In this document: positions 7,636 through 13,670 of the stretch, piece after piece
How positions within the stretch are numbered: the stretch's first letter is position 1
Layout of the letters: every line of letters starts with the position of its first letter
From: Candidatus Pacearchaeota archaeon
Lineage (GTDB): Archaea; Nanobdellota; Nanobdellia; Pacearchaeales; GW2011-AR1
Direction: 5' to 3'
DNA: 14,236 bases
Assembly (NCBI GenBank): GCA_014728745.1
Contig: WJLC01000023.1
Coordinates: 1 to 14,236 of the forward strand
Translations under genes and position numbers: made by a program
Notes under the pieces: model-generated
What the model was told of the DNA's origin: nothing
Databases searched by the model: none
What the model saw: only the letters and a program-made list of their open reading frames with translations

Positions 7636-8121
7636 ATGATGAAAAACAAAATAAAAAATAAGGATGCATGTAAGGTAACAGAAACTAATTTTGAAAAAGC
7701 TAGAAACATAATCAAAAACAAGAAAAAAGAAAATCCAAAACAACCTATCTTATTTGTTAGCAAAAACGACACCTTAAGTAGAAAGATTCTTGAAAAAACA
7801 CCTATTGACATTCTTGTCATACTTCAATCAGGAAGAAAAGACTATCAAAAGCAAAGAAATTCAGGGCTAAATCATGTTCTTGCAAAAATAGCTAAGAAGA
7901 ACCATATTCAAATAGGGATCTGTCTTGATGAAATAATTAACTCTAAGGCAAAGGAAAAATCTAGGATTATTGCTAGAGTTATTCAAAACATAAATTTATG
8001 CAAAAAGCAAAAAGTCCAGATGCAGTTTTGCGGATGTGAGCACCCAAGAAACATTCATGACAAAAAAAGCCTGGGTCTTGTTTTAGGAATGCCTACTTGG
8101 ATGACTAAAAAATTAAAATAA
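7636..8121 (+). CDS. rnp3: RNase P protein component 3 (Rpp30), short form
   Basis: This protein subunit of archaeal RNase P helps the catalytic RNA remove 5' leaders from pre-tRNAs. The family signature is clear in RNSGLNHVLAKIAKKNHIQIGI (about residues 75-96), the helix IIARVIQNINLCKKQKVQMQF, and the C-terminal KKSLGLVLGMPTWMTKKLK, which corresponds to DLISLGxVxGM in relatives. At 161 aa it is short: archaeal Rpp30 proteins are usually a little over 200 aa. The first barrel strand (a FIEMDIRD-like segment in Pyrococcus) and the C-terminal extension are missing. The start is ATGATG at 7636-7641, with the second ATG equally possible. It lies between pyrH (22 nt) and pheS (42 nt). No frameshift was seen that would restore a longer N-terminus. 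Confidence 0.85.
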   Translation: MMKNKIKNKDACKVTETNFEKARNIIKNKKKENPKQPILFVSKNDTLSRKILEKTPIDILVILQSGRKDYQKQRNSGLNHVLAKIAKKNHIQIGICLDEIINSKAKEKSRIIARVIQNINLCKKQKVQMQFCGCEHPRNIHDKKSLGLVLGMPTWMTKKLK

Positions 8122-8130
8122 ATAAACAAA

Positions 8131-8144
8131 CTTTTTTAATACAT
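8131..8144 (+). promoter_or_regulatory. TATA-like box of pheS
   Basis: TTTTTTAATACATA lies 20-33 nt upstream of the pheS ATG within the 42-nt gap after rnp3. It suggests that pheST has its own promoter in addition to any read-through. Confidence 0.45.
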
Positions 8145-8163
8145 ATTCTCTTGTAAAAATAAT

Positions 8164-9720
8164 ATGGTAGATACTAGTAAAAAAGAAAACAAGGTTAATA
8201 AGAGATTAATTGAATCCTTATCTCCTAATGAAAGAAAAATTATTCCCTTACTAAAGGAAAAAAGTATAGTTAGTATTTCAAAAAAATCCAATCTTGACAA
8301 AGTATCTGTTCTTCGTTCTTTAGAATATCTCCAAAACAAAGACATTGTTAAGCTTTCTTCAAACAAGAAAAAAATAGTAGAAATTGGAATCAATGGGGCA
8401 TTATACAAGAAAAAAGGACTTCCAGAAAGAAGACTTTTGAATCTTCTTGGAAAAAAGAGAATAATAAAACTCCAAGATGCCAAAAAGCAAAGTGGCTTGT
8501 CTAACAATGAATTCAAAGCCTCTATTGGAGCCTTGAAAAAAAAGGCATTGATTGAATTAAAAAATGGCAAAATAGTTTTTTCTGGAAAAAAACAAGATAT
8601 ATCTAAAAAAAGCATAGAAGAAAGATTTTTAGAAAGCCTTCCAATAGAATATGAAAAACTTCCTCCAGAATATCAATTAGCATTAAAATCACTTCAAAAC
8701 AGAAAAGACATTGTCTGTGTTTTAGAGAAAAAGAGTGTAAATATCAAAGTAACTGAATTAGGTGAGAGGGTTATGAATTCTACAATAGATGCAGGAGATA
8801 TGATTGAGAGTCTAACTCCAGAAATAGTTCAAAATAAAAAGCTTTGGAAAGGAAAAAAATTCAGGAGATATGATGTTACAAGTTCTGTTCCAGAGATTGT
8901 AGGAGGAAAAAGGCATTTTGTAAACCAATCAATAGACTATGCTAGAAAAATATGGACTGAAATGGGTTTTCAGGAAATGAACGGAACAATGCTAATAAGC
9001 TCTTTTTGGAATTTTGATGCTCTTTTCACAGCCCAAGACCATCCAGTAAGAGAATTGCAAGACACATTTTACATAGATAAACAAATTCCTCTTCCTGCAG
9101 ACAAAGACCTTATTGAAACTGTGAAAAAAACCCATGAAAAAGGTATCTCAGGGAGCAAAGGATGGAATTATGAATGGGAAGAGAATGATGCTAAAAAATT
9201 AGTTTTAAGAACACATACAACATGCTTATCAGCTCAGACACTATACAAATTAAGCAAACTTCCAGAAGACAAGAGAAAAGGCAAATTCTTTGCTATCGGA
9301 AAAGTTTTTAGAAATGAAACAGTAGATTGGAGCCACGGATTTGAGTTTAATCAAACAGAAGGAATCGTTGTTGATGACAATGTAAATTTCAGGCACTTAC
9401 TTGGATATTTGCAGCAATTCTACAAAAAAATGGGATTTGAAAAAGTAAGGTTTGTACCTGCGTATTTCCCTTATACAGAGCCTAGTGTTGAAATTCATGC
9501 ATATCATCCTGAGAAAAAAGTCTGGTTAGAGTTAGGAGGTGCAGGAATGTTCAGGCCAGAGATATCAGTTCCTTTGCTTGGAAAAAACACCCCAATACTT
9601 GCGTGGGGCCAGGGATTTGACAGAATAATTATGGACTATTACAAGATAAATGATTTAAGAGAACTGTATAAAAATGACTTATCTCAATTAAGGAAAATAA
9701 AAGCATGGATGAAAAACTAA
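8164..9720 (+). CDS. pheS: Phenylalanyl-tRNA synthetase alpha subunit
   Basis: This is the catalytic subunit of the alpha2-beta2 enzyme that charges tRNA-Phe, 518 aa and of archaeal/eukaryal type. The N-terminus holds winged-helix DNA/tRNA-binding-like domains at about residues 20-65 (SPNERKIIPLL...VLRSLEYL) and about 86-140. The class II core follows: motif 1 at about 253-275 (NQSIDYARKIWTEMGF), motif 2 at about 378-400 with the ATP-contacting arginine R383 in FRNETVDWSHGFEFNQTEG, and motif 3 at 479-488 with R487 in LAWGQGFDRI. The phenylalanine pocket segment ELGGAGMFRPE is intact. The gene appears functional. It lies 34 nt upstream of pheT, its partner subunit, and is presumably co-transcribed with it. 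Confidence 0.97.
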   Translation: MVDTSKKENKVNKRLIESLSPNERKIIPLLKEKSIVSISKKSNLDKVSVLRSLEYLQNKDIVKLSSNKKKIVEIGINGALYKKKGLPERRLLNLLGKKRIIKLQDAKKQSGLSNNEFKASIGALKKKALIELKNGKIVFSGKKQDISKKSIEERFLESLPIEYEKLPPEYQLALKSLQNRKDIVCVLEKKSVNIKVTELGERVMNSTIDAGDMIESLTPEIVQNKKLWKGKKFRRYDVTSSVPEIVGGKRHFVNQSIDYARKIWTEMGFQEMNGTMLISSFWNFDALFTAQDHPVRELQDTFYIDKQIPLPADKDLIETVKKTHEKGISGSKGWNYEWEENDAKKLVLRTHTTCLSAQTLYKLSKLPEDKRKGKFFAIGKVFRNETVDWSHGFEFNQTEGIVVDDNVNFRHLLGYLQQFYKKMGFEKVRFVPAYFPYTEPSVEIHAYHPEKKVWLELGGAGMFRPEISVPLLGKNTPILAWGQGFDRIIMDYYKINDLRELYKNDLSQLRKIKAWMKN

Positions 9721-9754
9721 AACTAAAGCATAAAAATAAAGACACAATAAACAA

Positions 9755-11398
9755 ATGGCAAATATAAAATTTCCAAAAAAACTGTTTGAAAAAGAAATAG
9801 GAAAGCTTGATGAAAAAATGAAGAAAAAGATTTCAATGTTTGGAACACCCTTAGAATCTGTTGAAGAAGGTGAAATAGAAGTAGAGATATTTCCAGACAG
9901 GCCAGATTTGCTTTCATATCAGGGATTTAAAAGAGCTTTTTTAGCTTTCTTAGGCAAAAAAACAGGATTGAAAAAATACAGGTTGCACAAGCCAGGAAAA
10001 AACTACTATGTAAAAGTTGACTCTTCTGTAAAAAAAGTCAGACCCTATACTGTTTGCGCAATTATCAAAGGTTTGAAATTAAATGATGAAAAAATAAAAG
10101 AGATAATTGAACTTCAGGAAAAACTTCACAATACTGTTGGAAGAAAAAGAAAAAAGCTTGCTATAGGAATATATCCTCTTGAGAAAATAAAACTTCCAAT
10201 AACATACAAGGCCCTTGAACCAGATAAAATAAAATTCACTCCTTTAGAAATGAACAGAGAAATGAGTGGGTTGCAAATTCTTCAAAGGCATTCAACTGGA
10301 AGAGAATATGCCCATCTTCTTTCAGGAAAAAGAAAGTTCCCTGTTTTCTTAGATGCAGAAAAAAATGTTTTAAGCATGCCTCCAATAATAAACTCTCAGC
10401 TAACAGGAAAAGTTGATGAAAATACTAAAGATGTTTTTATTGAATGTTCTGGTTTTAACATTGATGTTCTTAAAAAAAGCCTTAACATAATTGTAACTGC
10501 ATTAGCAGACATGTCTCCTTCTATAAAGATATATCAAATGAAAGTAAAATACAAAAAACCAATTGTAACTCCTGATTTAACTCCTGATAAACGAAAAATC
10601 TCTAAGGAAAATACAAACAAGCTTCTTGGTTTAAATCTGAGTAAAAAGCAGATACAAAAAATGTTAGAGAAAATGGGATATGAATTAAAAAAGAACAATG
10701 TGAAAATACCTGCTTGGAGAACAGATATCTTGCATGAAGTTGATTTAATAGAAGATATTGCGATTGCTTATGGGTATGAAAATTTTGAGCCAGAAATACC
10801 TAAAATATCCACATTAGGGAAAGAAAATCCAAGAGAAACAATCAAGAGAAAAATAGCGCACATATTTGCAGGATTAAAAATGACTGAAGTTTCCAATTAT
10901 CATCTTACAACCCCAAGAGACCAGTTTTCTAAGATGGGCCTGAACCCAAAAAAACAAAAAAATTCTATTGAAGTAAAAGAAAGCAAAACAGAATACAACA
11001 TATTGAGAAAAGACCTAACCCACTGTCTTTTGAAAAACCTCTCAGAAAATGTGGATGTTGAATATCCTCAGAAAATATTTGAAGTTGGAAAAATATTTAA
11101 TTCTAACCTCATGGAAAGTGAAAAGCTTGCAGCAGTTATTTCACCAGGAGACTTTACAGAAATTAAGCAGGTTCTTAAGTATCTTAGCAAAATGCTCAAT
11201 CAAGAGATATATTTAGAAGAAGCAAAAGACTTTCCTTCTTGGTTCATAAATGGCAGAGTTGCCAGGATTAAATTAGATAAAGAAACCCTTGGATTTATTG
11301 GGGAAATTCACCCAAAAATCCTTAATAATTGGAAATTAAAAATGCCTGCAGCACTATTTGAAATTGACTTAGAAGAGATTTTTAAGAAATTAGAATAA
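9755..11398 (+). CDS. pheT: Phenylalanyl-tRNA synthetase beta subunit, archaeal type
   Basis: This is the beta partner of PheS, 547 aa, the normal length for archaea and much shorter than the roughly 800-aa bacterial form, because the bacterial N-terminal tRNA-binding-like and C-terminal anticodon-binding modules are absent. An N-terminal segment EIEVEIFPDRPDLLSYQGFKR (about 39-60) is followed by the B3/B4 editing domain (about 110-240; HNTVGRKRKKLAIGIYPLEK, and NSQLTGKVDENTKDVFIECSG). The B5 domain spans about 275-345 (LLGLNLSKKQIQKMLEKMGYE and WRTDILHEVDLIEDIAIAYGYENF), and a catalytic-like core runs to the end. The start ATG follows pheS by 34 nt without a Shine-Dalgarno sequence. The gene ends 43 nt from the end of a convergent gene. 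Confidence 0.96.
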   Translation: MANIKFPKKLFEKEIGKLDEKMKKKISMFGTPLESVEEGEIEVEIFPDRPDLLSYQGFKRAFLAFLGKKTGLKKYRLHKPGKNYYVKVDSSVKKVRPYTVCAIIKGLKLNDEKIKEIIELQEKLHNTVGRKRKKLAIGIYPLEKIKLPITYKALEPDKIKFTPLEMNREMSGLQILQRHSTGREYAHLLSGKRKFPVFLDAEKNVLSMPPIINSQLTGKVDENTKDVFIECSGFNIDVLKKSLNIIVTALADMSPSIKIYQMKVKYKKPIVTPDLTPDKRKISKENTNKLLGLNLSKKQIQKMLEKMGYELKKNNVKIPAWRTDILHEVDLIEDIAIAYGYENFEPEIPKISTLGKENPRETIKRKIAHIFAGLKMTEVSNYHLTTPRDQFSKMGLNPKKQKNSIEVKESKTEYNILRKDLTHCLLKNLSENVDVEYPQKIFEVGKIFNSNLMESEKLAAVISPGDFTEIKQVLKYLSKMLNQEIYLEEAKDFPSWFINGRVARIKLDKETLGFIGEIHPKILNNWKLKMPAALFEIDLEEIFKKLE

Positions 11399-11441
11399 TT
11401 CTTAATCTAAACTATGCCATTGTTTTCTTTGTTCTGACATT

Positions 11442-11933
11442 TTATCCAAAATAACCTTTAGAGCTTTTTCCTTTTTCCCTGTTAATATTCTTCTTAATTG
11501 AACTTATAACTTCAAGCATTTCTTTTTTGATTTTTTGCCATAAGTCATAAGATTTCTTGACAAACATTACTTCTTTTTCTTCATTAAAACTTACATCTAA
11601 TTCAATTAAATTAATTTCATTGCTAGACAATTTCTTATAAATACTTTCTACTTTTGTTTTGTCTTCAGGGTCAAGTGCTTTTATAACAGAATAAATCCAT
11701 ACAGGTGCATTCTGAGGGTTTATCAAATTCTCTAAGAACCTAAGATAACTAAAAAGTCTGTCAGCTACAACTTTTCTTATTTCTCTCATCAATAAATCTG
11801 TTTCTGTGTCTGAAAGTTTCTCTATATAAAAGTCTTTATTCATATCATCAAAACCAGGCAAATCATGCTGTTTTTGAAGCTTAGAGTAATTCTTCTTTAA
11901 TTTTTCAAGAGTGTTTTCATTTTCTTTTGCCAT
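11442..11933 (-). CDS. Conserved archaeal protein of unknown function, helical
   Basis: This 163-aa soluble protein is mostly alpha-helical and charged, with Lys-rich ends. Key segments are HDLPGFDDMNKDFYIEKL (about 23-40), MREIRKVVADRLFSYLRFLENLINPQNAPVWIYSVIKAL (about 49-87) and a final coiled-coil-like region (about 120-155). I recall similar proteins in DPANN genomes with the same LPxFxxLNxxFEIE, YLRFLE and NPxNAP features, but no function is known to me. There is no membrane segment. The gene converges with pheT. It has its own TATA-like box, which also separates it from the upstream tRNA-Thr. Confidence 0.75.
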   Translation of the reverse strand: MAKENENTLEKLKKNYSKLQKQHDLPGFDDMNKDFYIEKLSDTETDLLMREIRKVVADRLFSYLRFLENLINPQNAPVWIYSVIKALDPEDKTKVESIYKKLSSNEINLIELDVSFNEEKEVMFVKKSYDLWQKIKKEMLEVISSIKKNINREKGKSSKGYFG

Positions 11934-11954
11934 AAAGATTTTCCTTATTTAAAG

Positions 11955-11963
11955 TTTATAAAA
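11955..11963 (-). promoter_or_regulatory. TATA-like box of the 163-aa gene
   Basis: TTTATAAAC-type sequence lies 22-30 nt upstream of the ATG, so the transcript would start at or near the start codon. It is only 9 nt downstream of the tRNA-Thr 3' end. Confidence 0.5.
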
Positions 11964-11971
11964 GTATTGAA

Positions 11972-12088
11972 AGCCACCTCTGGGGATCGAACCCAGGACC
12001 TCATCATTTTCAGTTCTTACTTTGTTATTGACTTTAGTTATTATCAATTACCAATGATGTGCTCTAACCATAACTGAGCTAAGATGGC
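11972..12088 (-). tRNA. tRNA-Thr(GGT) with a 41-nt intron
   Basis: The cloverleaf is complete on the minus strand. The acceptor GCCATCT pairs with AGGTGGC (one G-U), the D stem is GCTC/GAGC, the anticodon stem is CATCA/TGATG, and the T arm is CTGGG-TTCGATC-CCCAG. The anticodon GGT is at 12050-12052. G1-C72, C2-G71 and a U73 discriminator fit archaeal tRNA-Thr. The anticodon loop is interrupted after position 37 by an intron at about 12008-12048. Exon TTGG can pair with intron CTGA (two wobble pairs) to form the central helix of a somewhat relaxed bulge-helix-bulge motif. CCA is not encoded. A TATA-like TTTTTTATATCTT in gene orientation lies at about 12117-12129. Confidence 0.92.
12008..12048 (-). 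other. Intron of tRNA-Thr at position 37/38
   Basis: Forty-one nt separate A37 (12049) from A38 (12007). An internal TTGA...TCAA pair could close a small hairpin. The boundaries come from restoring a seven-base anticodon loop and placing 3-nt bulges, so they could be off by a base. Confidence 0.75.
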
Positions 12089-12162
12089 TTAATAGGACAA
12101 TAAAATTTCATTTATCAAGATATAAAAAACTATTCAAAAATAATTTTCTTCTTAAAACAACC

Positions 12163-12429
12163 TTACTTAAATTTCTTTAAGAAAAAATACACTAAAAAGG
12201 CTATTAAAAATGCTATTCCAACAAATCCAAAAAATAAAGACAATACAAAAAATAAGTCCTTATAAACATCTGCAGTAGAAGCAAAGTACAAAACAAGAGA
12301 TAATACAAAGAAGATTATGAATAAAACTAAATTCTTCCATATGACTCCTGTTGTCTTCTTAATGTTAGAAGACTTGATAATTTCCTTATCTATTTGTTTA
12401 GAAGATTTTTTCTTTCTCTTTTTTGCCAT
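12163..12429 (-). CDS. Small two-helix membrane protein
   Basis: This 88-aa protein is of unknown function. A very basic N-terminus (MAKKRKKKSSKQ, residues 1-30 contain many Lys) precedes two hydrophobic helices at about 30-50 (IWKNLVLFIIFFVLSLVLYF) and about 60-84 (FFVLSLFFGFVGIAFLIAFLVYFFL), and the end is KKFK. Both ends would lie in the cytoplasm by the positive-inside rule. The start ATG at 12427-12429 has a TATA-like TATTTAAATA 22-31 nt upstream and no Shine-Dalgarno sequence. Its neighbours on the same strand are tRNA-Thr downstream and the small membrane-protein pair upstream. Confidence 0.75.
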   Translation of the reverse strand: MAKKRKKKSSKQIDKEIIKSSNIKKTTGVIWKNLVLFIIFFVLSLVLYFASTADVYKDLFFVLSLFFGFVGIAFLIAFLVYFFLKKFK

Positions 12430-12450
12430 GACAAATTAAAGAATAAAAGC

Positions 12451-12460
12451 TATTTAAATA
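12451..12460 (-). promoter_or_regulatory. TATA-like box of the 88-aa membrane protein gene
   Basis: TATTTAAATA lies 22-31 nt upstream of the ATG, so the gene is probably transcribed separately from the pair upstream and leaderless. Confidence 0.5.
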
Positions 12461-12480
12461 TTATCCTTGTTGTTTTACAA

Positions 12481-12699
12481 TCACTCCTTATCACTTAATC
12501 TGTGCTTAGGAAGCCAATCTAATTTAACAATGTGTCCTGTTAATCCAATAGAATTAGAATAAATCCCCTCTATCCAATTAGAGTATTCCTGGAGAAAAAT
12601 GTCTCTGTTCTCTTGTTTGTACAATGCTAATCCGTTGTTGCTTATAATAAGCATGCCAGATATAACAAAAAACATTAATATAAAAATCAAAATCTTCAT
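12481..12699 (-). CDS. Small single-helix protein with C-terminal LTG...DW motif
   Basis: This 72-aa protein has one N-terminal hydrophobic segment (residues 3-20, a signal anchor or signal peptide), then a polar domain. Residues 42-62 follow the pattern WxxxIYxNxxxLTGHIVKLDW, and the same pattern occurs in the next gene upstream at its residues 75-95. Topology suggests that the motif lies outside the membrane. The gene begins 18 nt after the stop of the 103-aa gene, so the two are very likely one operon. I do not recognise the family. It has no cysteines and no known catalytic motif. Composition matches the surrounding DNA. Confidence 0.72.
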   Translation of the reverse strand: MKILIFILMFFVISGMLIISNNGLALYKQENRDIFLQEYSNWIEGIYSNSIGLTGHIVKLDWLPKHRLSDKE

Positions 12700-12717
12700 T
12701 TTCTTTTTTCAAGTAAT

Positions 12718-13029
12718 CTAACTAACTGAGCTGTCATTAACACTCCAATCCATTCTAACTGCGCTTCCTGTTAAAGATTTAAAGTTTCCAAAGATGCTTC
12801 CTAGCCAAGAGAAATAAATCTTAGCTGCTTTTGTAACACCTGAAAAACTAGTCATATCTATATCATAATTTTTCATAGTAACAACAAAGCTCACATATGC
12901 AAAAAGTATAAGTCCTATTAAAACAAAAGCCCAAACCTTGTGCTTTATTTTCCTAAATTCAGAAATAAGCCAAATAAATGCTATAATCCCTGCAACAATA
13001 ATAAGTGCAATCCAAATAATGCTCATCAT
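12718..13029 (-). CDS. Small two-helix membrane protein with C-terminal LTG...DW motif
   Basis: This 103-aa protein has hydrophobic helices at about residues 3-22 and 32-52, separated by a short basic loop (SEFRKIKHKVW), so both ends are predicted outside. The C-terminal region ends with residues 75-95, WLGSIFGNxxSLTGSAVRMDW by pattern, 9 of 21 identical with the neighbouring 72-aa protein and conservative at most other positions. The start is ATGATG (13024-13029), and the TATA-like box is centred about 25 nt upstream. It is divergent from tRNA-Gln and shares its TATA region. The function is unknown; the LTG...DW end may be a protein-binding or processing motif (inference). Confidence 0.74.
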   Translation of the reverse strand: MMSIIWIALIIVAGIIAFIWLISEFRKIKHKVWAFVLIGLILFAYVSFVVTMKNYDIDMTSFSGVTKAAKIYFSWLGSIFGNFKSLTGSAVRMDWSVNDSSVS

Positions 13030-13048
13030 ACTAATACAAATAACAAAA

Positions 13049-13060
13049 GGTATAAAAATA
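13049..13060. promoter_or_regulatory. TATA-like box shared by tRNA-Gln and the divergent 103-aa gene
   Basis: GGTATAAAAATA on the plus strand reads TATTTTTATACC on the minus strand. It is centred about 34 nt before tRNA-Gln and about 25 nt before the minus-strand ATG, so it fits both directions at archaeal TATA distance. On the plus strand the purine-rich AAAAGG just upstream resembles a BRE. Confidence 0.5.
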
Positions 13061-13087
13061 TTTCTATGTATCTATCAATTGCAAAAA

Positions 13088-13160
13088 AGCCCTGTAGTAC
13101 AGTGGTCAAGTATAGTTGGTTCTGGTCCAGCTGACTCAGGTTCGAATCCTGGCAGGGCTA
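13088..13160 (+). tRNA. tRNA-Gln(CTG), no intron
   Basis: The acceptor AGCCCTG pairs perfectly with CAGGGCT. The D stem is GTAC/GTAT, the anticodon stem GTTGG/CCAGC, the loop TTCTGGT with anticodon CTG at 13122-13124, the variable region TGAC and the T arm TCAGG-TTCGAAT-CCTGG. The discriminator is A73 and no CCA is encoded. Starting one base later (GCCCTGT) would give a poorer 3' match. The gene is followed directly by an oligo-T run. Confidence 0.93.
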
Positions 13161-13167
13161 TTTTTTT
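13161..13167 (+). terminator. Oligo-T terminator of tRNA-Gln
   Basis: Seven T residues start directly after the discriminator base, a typical archaeal factor-independent termination signal. No hairpin is needed. Confidence 0.5.
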
Positions 13168-13188
13168 CTGAATAGGTTAGTTTGAATC

Positions 13189-13235
13189 ACTTCAAAAGAT
13201 GCTTGTTTTGAAGTCCCAGAAATTTTTAATTTCTG
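13189..13235 (+). other. Two adjacent perfect hairpins downstream of tRNA-Gln
   Basis: ACTTCAAAA (13189-13197) pairs with TTTTGAAGT (13206-13214), 9 bp with an 8-nt loop. CAGAAAT (13217-13223) pairs with ATTTCTG (13229-13235), 7 bp with a 5-nt loop. Only two bases separate them. They lie just upstream of the second copy of the tRNA-Gln 3' end. They may be a small RNA, an inserted miniature element or a structured 5' region. No coding sequence is supported here. Confidence 0.55.
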
Positions 13236-13237
13236 AG

Positions 13238-13254
13238 CTGGCAGGGCTATTTTT
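13238..13254 (+). repeat. Second copy of the tRNA-Gln 3' end
   Basis: CTGGCAGGGCTATTTTT is identical over 17 bases to 13149-13165, which is the end of the tRNA T stem, the acceptor strand, the discriminator and the terminator Ts. The copies are 89 bp apart. No 5' tRNA half precedes this copy, so it is not a second tRNA gene. Duplicated tRNA 3' ends are the usual trace of integrative elements or of partial tRNA duplication. Confidence 0.75.
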
Positions 13255-13277
13255 CCTCCCTCGTTCAATTCCTAAAA

Positions 13278-13288
13278 TTTATATACTT
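13278..13288 (+). promoter_or_regulatory. TATA box of the EF-Tu domain-II-like gene
   Basis: TTTATATACTT lies 19-29 nt upstream of the ATG at 13307, which implies a leaderless transcript and supports that start. Confidence 0.6.
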
Positions 13289-13306
13289 TATTTGTCTAAT
13301 TTTAAC

Positions 13307-13600
13307 ATGGCTGAATCTGAGAAAAAAACAGAAAAACAAAACAAAAAGGAACTTGGCAAACCAATAGGAGAAATCAGCAATTATTTTGACCATGTGAATG
13401 CTGCAGCTATGAAGCTTTCAGCTCCTCTTAAAAAAGGAGACAAGATAAGAATTGTTGGCGGAGAAGAAACAGACTTTGAAATGGATGTTAAAAGCATGGA
13501 AGTTGATAGAAAAGAAATTGAAGAAGCCAAAGCAGGCGATGAAATAGGATTGTTAGTTCCTGAAAAAGTAAGAAAAGGCTACAAAGTTTACAAAGCTTAA
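13307..13600 (+). CDS. Translation elongation factor-like protein (EF-Tu domain II fold)
   Basis: This 97-aa protein begins with about 18 charged, disordered residues. A beta-barrel follows that matches domain II of translational GTPases: GKPIGEISNYFDHVNAAAMKL, LKKGDKIRIVGGEETDF, then MEVDRKEIEEAKAGDEIGLLVPEKVRKGYKVYK. There is no G domain, so it cannot hydrolyse GTP. Archaeal proteins like this are annotated elongation factor-like, and their role is unknown. I chose the ATG at 13307 over the ATG at 13199 because the longer form would translate the hairpins and the tRNA 3'-end repeat, while the TATA box sits just upstream of 13307. It lies between tRNA-Gln and tRNA-Glu on the same strand. Confidence 0.85.
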   Translation: MAESEKKTEKQNKKELGKPIGEISNYFDHVNAAAMKLSAPLKKGDKIRIVGGEETDFEMDVKSMEVDRKEIEEAKAGDEIGLLVPEKVRKGYKVYKA

Positions 13601-13628
13601 ACTTAAAGCAAGATTAATACTTGATAAT

Positions 13629-13640
13629 ATTTATAAATTG
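13629..13640 (+). promoter_or_regulatory. TATA-like box of tRNA-Glu
   Basis: ATTTATAAATTG is centred about 36 nt upstream of the mature tRNA-Glu 5' end, allowing a short leader for RNase P to remove. Confidence 0.5.
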
Positions 13641-13670
13641 AATTTATCTAGTTCTGAATATAAAAGTATT

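Noticed and set aside
8136..8615. Minus-strand 159-aa frame rich in Phe and Leu
   Set aside because: It is the complement of the Lys-rich N-terminus of pheS, which has recognised winged-helix sequence. Poly-A-rich coding strands routinely give hydrophobic shadows.
13177..13254. Second tRNA-Gln gene
   Set aside because: Only the 3' acceptor and terminator sequence is repeated; there is no D arm, anticodon arm or matching 5' acceptor strand.
13199..13306. N-terminal extension of the EF-Tu domain-II-like protein
   Set aside because: It would translate part of the hairpins and the tRNA 3'-end repeat, and a TATA box lies immediately upstream of the internal ATG.
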